Source: Talpa occidentalis (lineage: Eukaryota > Chordata > Mammalia > Eulipotyphla > Talpidae). From it: 64,000 nucleotides of DNA. Under the pieces are notes generated by a model. The model ran no database searches. It saw only the letters and a program-made list of their open reading frames with translations, and was not told where the DNA came from. Shown piece after piece: positions 34,206 through 45,245 of this stretch. How positions within the stretch are numbered: position 1 is the stretch's first letter; every line of letters starts with the position of its first letter. The stretch covers positions 81,448,678 through 81,512,677 of the forward strand of contig NW_023602073.1 in assembly GCF_014898055.3 (NCBI RefSeq), read 5' to 3'. The position numbers and the translations under genes were made by a program.

Positions 34206-36430
34206 TCCCCCAGGCTAACAGTAAGTCATTGCATGTTACCTATCCTGAACTTCACACTGCACTTTTTTTTTTTTTGACACATTAAAAGCACAGCTACAGC
34301 AATGACTTTTGTTCTGTATGTCACAAGCCAAAAGTCGAGATTGCACTGGAGAGAGACACTATAATGGTACGTCTTCTCACTGGATTCTACTGTCCTTGCT
34401 GCCCTTTAATGAGAGTTCAGGAATCTTCATTTCTGCCCACCCAACTCTATCTTCTCAGGAGACACTGGCTTGGCACTGAAGATCTTATGCTGCCTGAAAA
34501 CTTCAGTGCAGAGCTCATGATTTACTTCTTTCTTGGACCTTTTTCATGGCCCCTCGCTGCCCATCACCCTAAATTGTAGCTCAGGATGGTGATCATCTTC
34601 TGGTTTCAGCCAAGATGTGTTTTCTTTACTGTATTTTTTCTTGTTAATTAGTTTCAGAAGGAAGAATCAGGAGAGATAGCCTTATTTCAATATGCACAAC
34701 TGGAAGTTTCAGATTATATTACAAAATGATCAGTATCCTTTGAAATTCTGGTAAGCTGCTTGCTGCAGCTACTAATGGATATTGAAGCTGCTGTGGCAAA
34801 TGATTTTTCCCAGTTTGTTGTAAAGGAAAATAATGCAAAATTTCTCACCTAATCTTCATGTACCTTATCTTAAGAGTAAAATTTCTTTGAGAGAGGATGT
34901 ATAGAACGAGGGTAGAAAGAAGTTATATGTGAAAATGGTGTGCATGACCTCAAAGTTTATTTTCATTTGATTGTGAATTCAGGATATTAAAAATCCACTC
35001 TTGATAAATAAATTTCCTTTTGAGAATCTTAATTTAGGGAAATTGAAAAACTCTTTAGGCTTTTCTCCCCCTGCAACTCTTATTCATCAATCTAACCACT
35101 GCCACTCCCCTCCAGCTCTTTCATACTCAAAGCCTTTGATAGGAAGAAATATATTAATTCATATAATCACACCCACAAAAAAGCAGAAACTGGATGAAAA
35201 ACAAAAATTAAAGATTTTTTTTCTATAACTAACCTGCTGGCTATTAGGCTCAGGTATAGGAATCAGCAGTTTTAATTCACTAGGTTGGTCCTTTTGATAC
35301 TTGCTACACCATGAGATGTGTGAGAATATAAGAATAAAGATGCTTATAATTCAAACTATGAAGATAAGAAAAAGGCATAAAAGTCAGTATTAATGCAATT
35401 TATATTAAAATTAACTGTTATATAATAAATTCACTTTTGATTTAGAGCAGGTATAAATATAAGTGTTATTCATACATCTACAGTTAACCTTATAATATGA
35501 CAAAAATAATGTATAATTCACATAGTATATGGTATATAAATGTAAGAATTTTTGTGTTTTTGTGTATGATATGACCTTTAAAAAAGGAGTTATCAATAAA
35601 AAATCCGATTGCTCTTTTTGAAGGCTTGAAATAGAAACTGAATTGTATCATTCAGGGTTAGTTTATGACCCTCGCCTAAAAAATAGATATTGGTTTAAAG
35701 ATAGCCTTTCCAAGTTGGGATTATAGTCTTTCTCATTTGAAAAATTGGTTTTGTGACCTGGGGGTCTATTGCATGGCTGCTGAAGGCCGGGCTCCCCTCG
35801 GACTGGATTTATGGTGTAGACTTGTTATGTGCGTGGACTCCATTCATCTCTTCAAGGAGAAGGCGATGCTGCTATCCAAGAATTTAACTTGCCTTAAAAT
35901 CTATTTGTAGAGGCAACTACTAAAATGTATCTCAAGTGAAGCTGTGAGAGAACCCATCAAAGTTCAATTCAAAGGCTAGTTTGATAGTCATTGCCTTGAG
36001 TCTGCATCTTGAATTTTTAATACCTAAGTTTCCACTGTCATAGGAAACAACAATCTGAGGGAAAAAAGAACTATTCAGAAAGAAAAAAGAATTATAAGGA
36101 AGTACCAACCTAGTAAATGACAGGGGAAAAAATGCCAGGAACTCTACTGCCTCTGAGGATGCCAGCGGGTAGATGCTAGCAGTCAGAAGGGCTTTACAGA
36201 CCTGTGTGCATTCCGAGGGCTCATTGCCCAGAGTCTCCACAAAACAGAGGAATTGACATTGGCTCCATCCAAGATAATCTTTTGTCAGGATAGACTAGGA
36301 TACCCGGAACTGCCCAGTCAGCCAGCTCTAACCATTCTCCCCTTGAAACTCATCTGTTCCCCATCACACTTGGAGAGACTTGACTCCTGGGGCAAATGCA
36401 GCAGATTGCCCCTCTTTCTCTTTTCCATGT
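34206..36430. other. Unrecognised sequence
   Basis: No recognisable repeat family or gene. Short frames at 34364-34579, 35001-35228 and 35932-36240 have no known domain. A slightly GC-richer patch at 35755-35880 is of unknown nature. Confidence 0.45.
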
Positions 36431-36444
36431 CAACACATTAATTT

Positions 36445-36710
36445 TTTAAAAGATTTATTTATTTATGCATACAAGAGCTGGGGTACAGGCCAGAGATGTG
36501 GTGGGTGAGAGGATTCACCAGAGACAGAGTGGGGAACAGAACAGGCAGACTGACTGAAATACACTGCTGAGGGCAGCAGCAAGCAAGACAGGAGAAGTCT
36601 GCTTTGCCATGTGGGTTTCTCTCTGGCCGGCCGGGGATTGAACTTGTGCTACAGAGGCTGCGGACAGATTCATAGTGTGGTGCTTAATCCCTTGTGCCAC
36701 CAGGGAGGCC
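36445..36710 (-). mobile_element. tRNA-derived SINE, first of a tandem pair
   Basis: An old-type minus-strand copy ('tatgcatacaagagctgggg' at about 36463-36482). It is flanked by caacacatta at 36431-36440 and caacacagta at 36711-36720, variants of one target sequence. Confidence 0.93.
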
Positions 36711-36721
36711 CAACACAGTAT

Positions 36722-36986
36722 TTTTTTTAAAGATTTATTTATTTATGCATGCAAGAACTGGGGTACAGGCCAGAGGTGCGGGGGGGTGAGAGGATTCACC
36801 AGAGACAGAGTGGGGAACAGAACAGGCAGATTGACTGAAATAAGCTGCTGAGGGGAGCAATGGGCGAGTCAGGAGAGGTCTGCTGTGCCAAGGGGGTAGC
36901 TCCCTGGCCAGCCTTCGAACTTGTGCTGCAATGGTTGTAGATAGCTTAATAGGTTGCGTCTTAACCCCTTGCTCCACCAGGAGGCC
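36722..36986 (-). mobile_element. tRNA-derived SINE, second of a tandem pair
   Basis: An adjacent minus-strand copy ('tatgcatgcaagaactgggg'). A third version of the target, caacacacta, follows at 36990-36999. The B-box region is shortened compared with other copies. Confidence 0.93.
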
Positions 36987-37002
36987 CTGCAACACACTAT
37001 TA

Positions 37003-38300
37003 AAGGAAACAAACTATAACAACACAGTTTGTGCCTGAACTGAACAGGATTTACTTCATTTCTCCTTTTCTCTTCTCATTCTCTTCATTTCTCCTTCTCC
37101 AGTACTACCAATTCTGATTGGATATAGCAGTAAGTAATAATATGGTCCTTTTATTTAGTAATTTGTTTTATCAGTAAAAGTTAAATTATTGTAGCAAAGC
37201 CAGATGAGCTCGCATAGAGAAATGGGTTAAAGTAGGACTCAGGGTAGTGACTTTACTTACTTATATACTGATTTGAATTATATAAGTGAATATCTATACT
37301 ATGTAACGTCCAATTGCTGATTGAAGTAATTTAAAAGTTTTTTCTGGATATTATTTCATGTGTATTTGTGTTTATTTTTTATGCCTGGTTTATCCCAAAA
37401 TTTGCTTAAGTGGTTTACAGGGGCATATAAAATAGGAACAGCTAATTAAAATAAAATTGAGTCAAGGCAAAGACTAGAATAAAAGTGGGACAAATTTGGT
37501 TCTGAATTCCTAAATGCCAACACAAAATAAAGGGAAACTAAAATGGAATTATGATCCAAAGTGTCCCACAACCCTATCCTTGCTATGGCCAGTCGAGAAC
37601 AGAGTGGTACGAGTTAGAATGTGGTCTTCATTTTTGCTGCTACAGAAAAGCAAGTACCCTTCTTTCATTAAGTCTTACATATTTCAACACTTTCTAACTT
37701 CTCACTAAAGTCAGCTAAAGTTATTCATCTTGCTGGTCTTTTACTTTAATGTAGTAGCATATTCTAGTGACAGCTTATTTAAACCCATGGACTTCAAAAT
37801 GCACAGTTTCTTGTATGATGACCTGATTGTCTAGAATGTTAAAAGGCAGTACCTTTCTAAAAGTCAAGTTTATCATTTTTCTGTGGACAGCTCTTTCTGT
37901 ACTGTTTGCTGTGTCATTTTTTTAAGTACCCAGGAATGAACTAACTTTAGAGAAAATTCCAATCTTCTACTGGTGGTATAGATAGTCTGTATTCATAGTC
38001 TTATAATCCTTATAATTCATAGTCTTATAATCCCCACTGGCCACTGTAAAAGCACAAGAAATCAAAAGGACTAACTAAATATAAATATCATATCCAAAAG
38101 GAACTGGTAAGGGATTGATTATGTTTGAAAAAGAAAAGAAGAAAGAAAAAAATGAAAGTGATGTTAACAAAGTGAAGATTTAAAAGAATCATGCAACTGA
38201 GAAGTTAAGTCCAAAAAATTAACATAAAAGTTTTCCAAAATCTATGAGAACTAATTCAGGAACAGCTAAAATTTATTAGCAATATTGTAAAAATTTATTA
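37003..38300. other. Unrecognised AT-rich sequence
   Basis: A small tandem duplication of 'ttcatagtcttataatcc' type units lies at about 37991-38032. No gene is supported. Confidence 0.5.
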
Positions 38301-38315
38301 AAAAGTCATTAAATA

Positions 38316-38574
38316 GGGGCCTCCCTGGTGGCGCAGCAGGTTGAGCACCGCGCTATGAAGCTGTCTGCAGCCTGTGCAGCGCAGGTTCGATTCCCGGCTG
38401 GCCGGGGAAAAACCTACATGGCCCGGCAGACCTCTTCTGTCTTGCCGCTGCTCCCCTCAGCAGTTTCTTTGGTCCATCTGCCTGTTGTGCTCCCCACTCT
38501 GTCTCTGATGAATTCTCTCACCCTCCTGCGCCTCTGACTGTATCCCAGTTCTTGCATAAATAAATAAATCTTAA
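38316..38574 (+). mobile_element. tRNA-derived SINE with exact target-site duplication
   Basis: A plus-strand copy with an intact A-box region (tggcgcagcagg) and a B box ggttcgattcc. The 15-base target duplication aaaagtcattaaata is exact at 38301-38315 and 38575-38589. Confidence 0.95.
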
Positions 38575-38589
38575 AAAAGTCATTAAATA

Positions 38590-39886
38590 AAAATTCTTGA
38601 AATTTATAAATTTTAAAATGTTAGAACATTTAAAACAGAAAAGCTGTACATAGTGACTATTATAAAAATTAAAAAGAAATGAAGAGTGAAAGCATATATC
38701 TTACATATCAAATGCCCAATGTTCATTTTATCTTATACTTTGCTAAATACTATGTAAAATCTATTTTATTATTCACATTAACAACTGTAACAAAGATTTT
38801 TATATAATAAGGAGAGAAAAATGTGTTTTCACTTTTTAAGAAATACTAAGAAGACGGAAAGTCAAGTTTTAAATATCTTTATTTAAAATTAGCTTTTCCT
38901 ATAAAAACAGCAATGGGAGTAAAAAGTCATATAAACTACAAAATGACTATTGTTTTAGATGGATCTAAGAAACTAGCTGACAAGTATTCCATTTATATTT
39001 TTAAAGGGCCTTTTTCTACAAGACTCAGCATTTTTTCACTATGTTATTCAACGTAATTACACAAACAAATGTTCAGAATTTTCTATGTGGTTTACTAAAC
39101 CACAATTTCAAAATCAGCAGAAAAAAATTGTAATTCTGACAGGAATAAATAATATAAGCAGTGTTTTTGTCAAATTTACTATTCCCTCTATTAACATTCC
39201 TATCAAAATTTAATAAAAGTTAATAATCATTTCATATATACTAACATTAAAAGCTTTTCCTGAAGTGATGTTAGCATCTTGTTCATTGATTTTTGAACAT
39301 TGAAGCTCAAGGACTAACCTAATATTTGCTAAATCTTCCCAATAAAGAAAAAAGCCATACCTGAAATATGTTGGCGAAAACCAGGATATTGCTTTTTAGG
39401 TTGATTAATTTAAAACTTATTAATGTTCATCAAACTAAGGATGACTGAAATGTATAAATTGTTTATCTGCAAGATTTTAAAAAAATGATACATGCTTTTA
39501 TATTTAGATGAGAAATTGTTATTGAGTTATGATAAAGGACTATTGAAAAACATCAAAATCCTTAAATCATTCCCAATGAAAAATATTTCATAATGTTATA
39601 TTAATATCATTTTTTAATCCATGTTTGGGATTTTTGTTAGAGAGCTTAAGGAATGAATAGAATGCAGAGACTGAATTACATATTTAAGTCCATTAAAACT
39701 TAAATTTTTTGGAAGATTGAAAATTAAAAAAGAAAAGGATTCACTCAAAATTAAAATGATCTCATTTTTAGAAAATAAAATATCAAATAATAAATAGCTA
39801 AAGCTCTATATACATGTTATACAAATTATTCAAATCAAGTGTGAATAAACTTCAGTTAAGATTCAACTACAGAAAATTAAAATACT
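38590..39886. other. Unrecognised very AT-rich sequence
   Basis: No gene or repeat recognised. Confidence 0.5.
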
Positions 39887-39901
39887 AAGCAATTCAGTAA
39901 A

Positions 39902-41553
39902 GTGGCAGGATACAAAATCAACACGCAGAAGTCAGTAGCCTTCCTATACACAAACAATAAATCTGAAGAAGAAGAAATAAAAAAAAACATCCCTTTTATT
40001 ATCGAAACAAAAAAATTCAAATATTTGGGAATAAATCTAACAAAAGAGGTAAAGGACCTATACAAAGAAAACTATAAAACACTGTTAAAAGAAATAGAAG
40101 AAGACACAAAGAAATGGAAAGACATCCCCTGCTCATGGATTAGAAGAATAAACATTATTAAAATGGCCATCCTACCAAAAGCAATATACAGATTCGATGC
40201 TATTCCAATCAAAATTTCAATGTCATTCTTCAAAGAAATAGAACAATTATTGATGAAATTCATATGGAATCACAAAAAACCCGAATAGCCAAAACTCTAC
40301 TGAAAAAAAAAAAAAAAGAAGGAAATGGAGGCATCACACTCCCAGACTTCAAACTATACTACAAAGCCATAATCATCAAAACTGCATGGTATTGGAACAA
40401 GAACAGACATACAGACCAATGGAATCAAATAGAAAATCCAGAAATAAACCCACAGATTTATGGTCAACTAATCTTTGACAAAGGAGCAACGACTATGCAA
40501 TGGAGCAAAGAAAGTTTGTTCAATAAATGGTGCTGGGAAAACTGGGTTGCTACATGCAAAAGAATGAAGCTTGACCACTACCTCACACCATACACAAAAA
40601 TCAACTCAAAATGGATTAAAGAACTAGACATAAGACCTGAAACCATAAAATACATAGAAGGAAATATAGGCGAAACACTACATGATTTGCATATCAAAGA
40701 CATCTTTACAGACACATCACCCAAAGCAGTGATAGTGAAGGCAAAGATAAACAGCTGGGACTACATCAAATTAAAGAGCTTCTGCACAGCAAAAGAGACA
40801 ATAACAAAAACAAAGAGAAACCCCACCAACTGGGAGAACATTTTTGCACACAACACTAATGATAAAGGACTGATCACAAAAATCTGCAAAGAGCTGATGA
40901 GACTCAGCAACAACAAAGAAAATAATCCAGTCAAAGAATGGGCAGAAGAGCTAAAAAGAAACTTCTCTGAAGAGGAAATGCAAATGGCCAACAGGCATAT
41001 GAAAAAATGTTCAACATCACTTGTCATCAGGGAAATGCAAATCAAAACTACCATGAGATACCATCTTACACCAGTGAGAATGGCACATATTAAAAAAACT
41101 AGCAACAGCAAATGTTGGCGAGGTTGTGGAGAAAAAGGAACTCTCCTGCACTGTTGGTGGGAGTGCAAACTGGTCCAACCACTATGGAGAGCTGTGTGGA
41201 GATTTCTGGACCTACTAAACATAGAGCTTCCATATGATCCAGCAATTCCACTCCTAGGTATTTACCCAAAGGACACAGAAACATCAATTCCAAAGAGCAC
41301 CTGCACCCCTATGTTTATAGCAGCACTATTTACAATAGCTAAGCTTTGGAAACAGCCCAAATGCCCAAAAATAGATGACTGGATCAAGAAGATGTGGTAC
41401 ATATATACCATGGAATATTACTCAGCATTCAAAAAAGATAAACACATGCAATTTGCAGCAACATGGATGGCGCTGGAAGGGATCATGCTCAGTGAAATAA
41501 GCCAAAAAGAAAAAGAAAAATACCAGATGGTCTCACTCATAGCAGGAATCTAG
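39902..41553 (+). pseudogene. L1 ORF2p C-terminal half, one frameshift
   Basis: ORF2p in intact L1 is an endonuclease and reverse transcriptase. This copy keeps only the region after the catalytic aspartates: the 128-codon stretch 39902-40288 includes the conserved phrases [17 protein letters not shown] and ILPKAIYRF (distal reverse transcriptase/thumb). It then shifts frame near 40280, and the 429-codon stretch 40264-41553 carries [28 protein letters not shown] and the C-terminal zinc-knuckle-like pattern C-x3-C-x7-H-x4-C at residues 284-301 (41113-41166). The frame switch sits by an A/C run 'cacaaaaaacccgaatag', so a single-base indel is likely. An uninterrupted run of 15 A follows at about 40303-40317. 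The rest has no stop for 1.29 kb, which argues for a young copy. Confidence 0.95.
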
Positions 41554-41642
41554 AAAATTTAAATAAGGGACCAGGAAAATGAATAACTATAAGAAAGTGA
41601 AAATCAAAATCAACAAAAAACTATGAACCAGAGACACTTTTT

Positions 41643-41687
41643 GGGGGTGGGGGGCGGGAGGGGAGGGATTGGGGTCAGAATGGGGGG
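41643..41687 (+). other. G-rich tract of L1 3' UTR (possible G-quadruplex)
   Basis: Several runs of three or more G (gggggtggggggcgggagg, then gggagg and gggg) lie within 45 bases. G-rich tracts able to form quadruplexes are a known trait of L1 3' UTRs. The same tract occurs at 2606-2645 and, as C runs, at 44883-44935 and 48700-48750. Confidence 0.85.
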
Positions 41688-41774
41688 TTTGCAATTGTAT
41701 GGGGGAATATAAAAATAAAATTTATTATTTAAAAAAAATCCTAAGCATTTTTTACACATTTATTCCCAATTTTT

Positions 41775-42052
41775 TTTTTTAATAGAGTTTTTTTTTTTTT
41801 AAGATTTATTTATTTTTATTTATACAAGCACTGGGTACAGTCAGAAGCACGGGAGGGTGAGAGAATTGAGCAGAGCAGGCAGAAGGACCGAAGTACACTG
41901 CTGAGGGGAGCAGCGGGCGGCAGGAGAGGTCTGCGCACCATGTGGGACCCTCCTCTGGTGGCTGGGGAGCAGCTGGGGATCGAACCGGCACCGCAGAGGC
42001 TGCGGGCAGCTTAGCAACCCAGTGCTCAACCGCTGCGCCACCGGGGAGGCCC
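41775..42052 (-). mobile_element. tRNA-derived SINE, young, inserted beside L1 end
   Basis: A CpG-rich minus-strand copy. The target duplication catttattcccaattttt is exact at 41757-41774 and 42053-42070. The tail carries a short ctctatt remnant (41781-41787 as complement) shared with two other copies. A block of the body, 'ctctggctctggtgaat', is missing. Confidence 0.96.
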
Positions 42053-42169
42053 CATTTATTCCCAATTTTTAAAGAAAAATGTGTCATTTGGGGGGCAAAT
42101 TTTACATGCTTAAAAAATTCAAGATGTACTTATTAAAGTTGAAAAATCAAATTCCCCCTCTCTAAAATT

Positions 42170-42405
42170 ATCCTTTTTTAGCATTAGCTGAACACCATGC
42201 CATACACCTCTCAATGACAACACCCATATCCAAATATTGTCACAAATTTTTTTCTTATAATGAGGGCTCTAAACATCTACTCTCTCTCTAACTTTCAAAT
42301 ATGCAATACAATGTTATGAACTATAGTCACCATGCTGTAGGTTACATACCTAAAATTATATTATAATCTCTGGCAACCATCCATCTGCCTCCTAAGTATG
42401 GATGT
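42170..42405 (-). mobile_element. Old L1 3' UTR relic
   Basis: The plus-strand text 'ttataatgagggctctaaac', 'aactttcaaatatgcaatac' and 'aactatagtcaccatgctgt' is the reverse complement of old L1 3' UTR sequence. No coding part is visible. Confidence 0.65.
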
Positions 42406-42711
42406 ATTTTTAAATATAAAAATAAACTTTATTTCCTTTTGATTTCATAGAAGTAAAAGAAACTGTGGAATTAAAGACTTTTTTTTTTCATTTCAAATAT
42501 ATAAAAAGTATTTTAAGCTTTTGATTTTTACTCTATTTACACTTATTAAAAGATGGCTATATTACCACTCTCATATCTCATAATTTTAATAAAACATTTC
42601 TTACTGATGTTTTAAATAGTCATATTTTACTCTATAACCTCTGATGAAGTGTATTTATAAATAGTTCTGTATGCAACTGGATTCAGTATGCCTCACCAGT
42701 CCTTTTTTTTT

Positions 42712-42980
42712 AATAAAGATTTTTATTTATTTATTTATTTATTTATACAAGCACTGGGTACATTCAGAAGTGCGGTTGGGTGAGAGAATTCACCAGAGCC
42801 AGAGCGGGGAGCAGAACAGGCAGAAGGACCAAAAACACTGCTGAGGGGAGCAGCGGGCTGCAGGAGAGGTCTGCACGCCATGTGGGACCCTCGCCTGGCA
42901 GCTGGGATGGAACCAGCACTGCAGAGGCTGTGGGCAGCTTTGCAAGCCTGCGCTCAACCACTGTGCCACCGGGGAGGCCC
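42712..42980 (-). mobile_element. tRNA-derived SINE, young subtype
   Basis: A minus-strand copy with (aaat)n tail (42720-42750 as ttta repeats) and the 'caagcactgggtac' side. The B-box region is partly deleted. I see no convincing target duplication. Confidence 0.93.
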
Positions 42981-44000
42981 TCATTTATCTCTAATTTGAA
43001 TGTATCAATTAATGGTCTAGATTTTTTGTTTTGTTTTGTTTTCTCAAGAGAGCTCCTAAAAAAAAAAAAAAAAGAGATCTCCTAGTTGTTGCATTAATTT
43101 GATTTGTCCTTGTTTGAGAATAACTGCCTATTGCCTTTATACATAAACAATATCTTGACTGGTTATACCATACTGGGGTTATACTTTAAGTATCCTAAAA
43201 TATTGTAGACATGACTTGTTACCTATGGCATTGAATGTTGAAAATATTTGCTGCCAGCCTGTTTTCCTTTCCATGATAGGGACTCAATGGCTGGAGAACT
43301 CCCAGAGTCAATAGATTGAGTAGGCCATGTCTTGACATTGACTATTCAGTATGAAAATTTTTGAAATACAGTGTCTTCTTTAATGTTGGACTCAGTTCTG
43401 TATTTGGGGGAATCATCCTATATTATACTTTTGAAATGCATCTTCTCTTATATTTGTTGGTTCTCTATTTCACAGACACATATTATGGATCCCTTTGTTT
43501 TTTTTCCATATTTGCTTTTTTTACTGTAATCATTTTAATCCTTTACCTTAAAAAAAATCAGCCATTGTTATATAAACTTCAGTGTTTCCTCAATTTCATT
43601 TTCTTGATTACTAATTCAATTTTATTTATGATAGTTCTAAATTATATATTATCATTTAATGGTAGAAATTTGATCCCCAATTTGTGTCACTAAGCTTGCA
43701 ATAGCTATTTTAATCTCATGTAGTTGGTTCATCTCATTTTTTCCCCCTATTTTCACAATTTTATTTTTTTTCTTGGTATGATTCATTCATTTATTTTTTT
43801 AATTAATTTATATCTATTTTATATAATTCTTCCTTTTTGTGTTATGTATGCTTTCTCCTCTCAGGTGTAGTCCTCATAGAGTTCCCAACACCAATTCACC
43901 TGTGCCCCATCACTACAGTCTCTTGTGCTCTTCCCTCCCTTTATTTGATCTCCCTCCCCTCCCCTCCCCTGCAGAATATCTCTGATTCATGGTTACCTGT
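42981..44000. other. Unrecognised AT-rich sequence
   Basis: The 110-codon frame 43361-43693 is hydrophobic and AT-driven, without a known domain. A polypyrimidine patch (ctcccctcccctcccctgc) lies near 43953-43972. No gene is supported. Confidence 0.45.
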
Positions 44001-44681
44001 TTGTTTGTTTATTTATTTATTTATTTATTATTTTCCTCTCATTTTTTGCAGAATTCAAATTCTCAATGTTATTTAACCTCATGAAAGAATTGTGAGAAAT
44101 TCCATTCTGTTCTCTGAGTTATTTTCCTTCCACATTAGATCGTCTTTCTTTTTTTCTTTGCTTATATTGGCTGCTCTAAAGAAGCGTTCCATCTGCTCTG
44201 ATAAAGTACCAGTGACAAGTTTATTCTTTTCCCACTACATATGAAATCAATTTTTTTTCAAAGCTGTATTTTAAGGTCTGTGCATTGATTTTCTATTGAT
44301 TTTTTCCTATGAACTGAGGGTATGGCAGAAGGAATGGAAAGGGAAGTTAAGCCACCATGGTATATAGTCTTTGTTAGATTTTTCTCTCCATATAAAAATT
44401 TCTCAAGTGTCCATTTCTGGATGCACTCCATCTAATTTTGTGGCTGTGCTAACCCTTGTCTTTGGATCAACCCTTTATTTCCCATCTCTAGAATCTTCTC
44501 TTCTACTCCTTTTTACTAATATGGATGCCTATTCAGTTTACTTCTACTTTCAGCTCTGATCATTTGGTGTTCGTGAGGATTGTCAAGACTTTATGAGTCA
44601 GCAGTATAGTTGATAGAGGCAGAACTAGGTGCCAGCAAGTACTGCTCTAAGCAAGTCCATGCCAGTAAACAAGTACCTGGT

Positions 44682-44775
44682 CTTCTCTCTCTCTCTGTGT
44701 CTCTCCTCTCTCTGTCTCTCTCTGTCTCTGTCTGTCTCTGTCTCTCTCTTGCCTCCCTCACTCCCTCCCTCCTTC
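44682..44775. repeat. (CT)n / (GTCTCT)n low-complexity tract
   Basis: Almost pure pyrimidines with regular G interruptions. It accounts for the Leu/Ser/Val runs of the frames 44610-44843 and 44629-44961. Confidence 0.96.
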
Positions 44776-44838
44776 ATATTTATCTTCTCTCTTTCCGGCC
44801 TGCTTTTTTTTTTATTATTATTTATTTATTTATTTATT

Positions 44839-45245
44839 TTTAAAATAAATTTTATTTTTATATTCCCCATACAATTGCAATCCCCTTATTTTGACCCCAA
44901 TCCCTCCCCTCCCCACCCTCCACCCCCCATAGAGTGTCTCTTGTTCATAGTTGTTTGTTGATTTTGATATTTTCTTTCTTATAGTTATTCTTTTTTCTGG
45001 TCCCTTATTTAAGTTTTCTAGATCCCTGCTATGAGTGAGACCATCCGGTATTTTTCTTTTTCTTTCTGGCTTATTTCGCTGAGCCTGATCCCTTCCAGCG
45101 CCATCCATGTTGCTGCAAATTGCATATGTTTATCTTTTTTGGATGCTGAGTAATATTCCATGGCCAACATTTGTTGTTGCTAGTTTTTTTAATATGTGCC
45201 ATTCTTACTGGTATAAGATGGTATCTCATGGTAGTTTTGATTTTT
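44839..45245 (-). mobile_element. Young-family L1 3' end with internal deletion
   Basis: On the minus strand this gives A-tail, 3' UTR with C-rich plus-strand tract and the ORF2 C-terminus up to 'taatattccatgg' (45152-45164). The sequence then jumps to the part matching about 41100-41040 ('ccaacatttgttgttgctag' onward). About 0.3 kb of ORF2 is missing at the junction. The element ends near 45245. Confidence 0.9.

Larger units (their letters stand above)
39887..41740 (+). mobile_element. Young L1, 5'-truncated, 3' half of ORF2 and 3' UTR
   Basis: The best preserved L1 in the window. It begins inside ORF2 near 'ctaagcaattcagtaaagtg', runs through the C-terminal half of ORF2 to a TAG at 41551-41553, and ends with a 3' UTR of about 180 bases with a G-rich run and an A-rich end. 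ORF1, the endonuclease and the catalytic core of the reverse transcriptase are absent, so it cannot move on its own. Its last 530 bases are almost identical to 2178-2706, indicating recent family activity. A clear target-site duplication is not seen; 'ctaagca' occurs at both ends but may be chance. Confidence 0.97.

Noticed and set aside
36431..37002. CRISPR-like repeats or tandem array
   Set aside because: The repeated units are two SINEs with target duplications; no short regular repeats and spacers exist in the window, and the sequence is mammalian.
40761..41222. 153-codon minus-strand frame
   Set aside because: It is antisense to the well supported L1 ORF2 frame and has no independent support.
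43361..43693. 110-codon hydrophobic frame, possible membrane protein
   Set aside because: Phe/Leu/Ile/Tyr-rich content follows T-rich DNA; no start context, domain or conservation argument.
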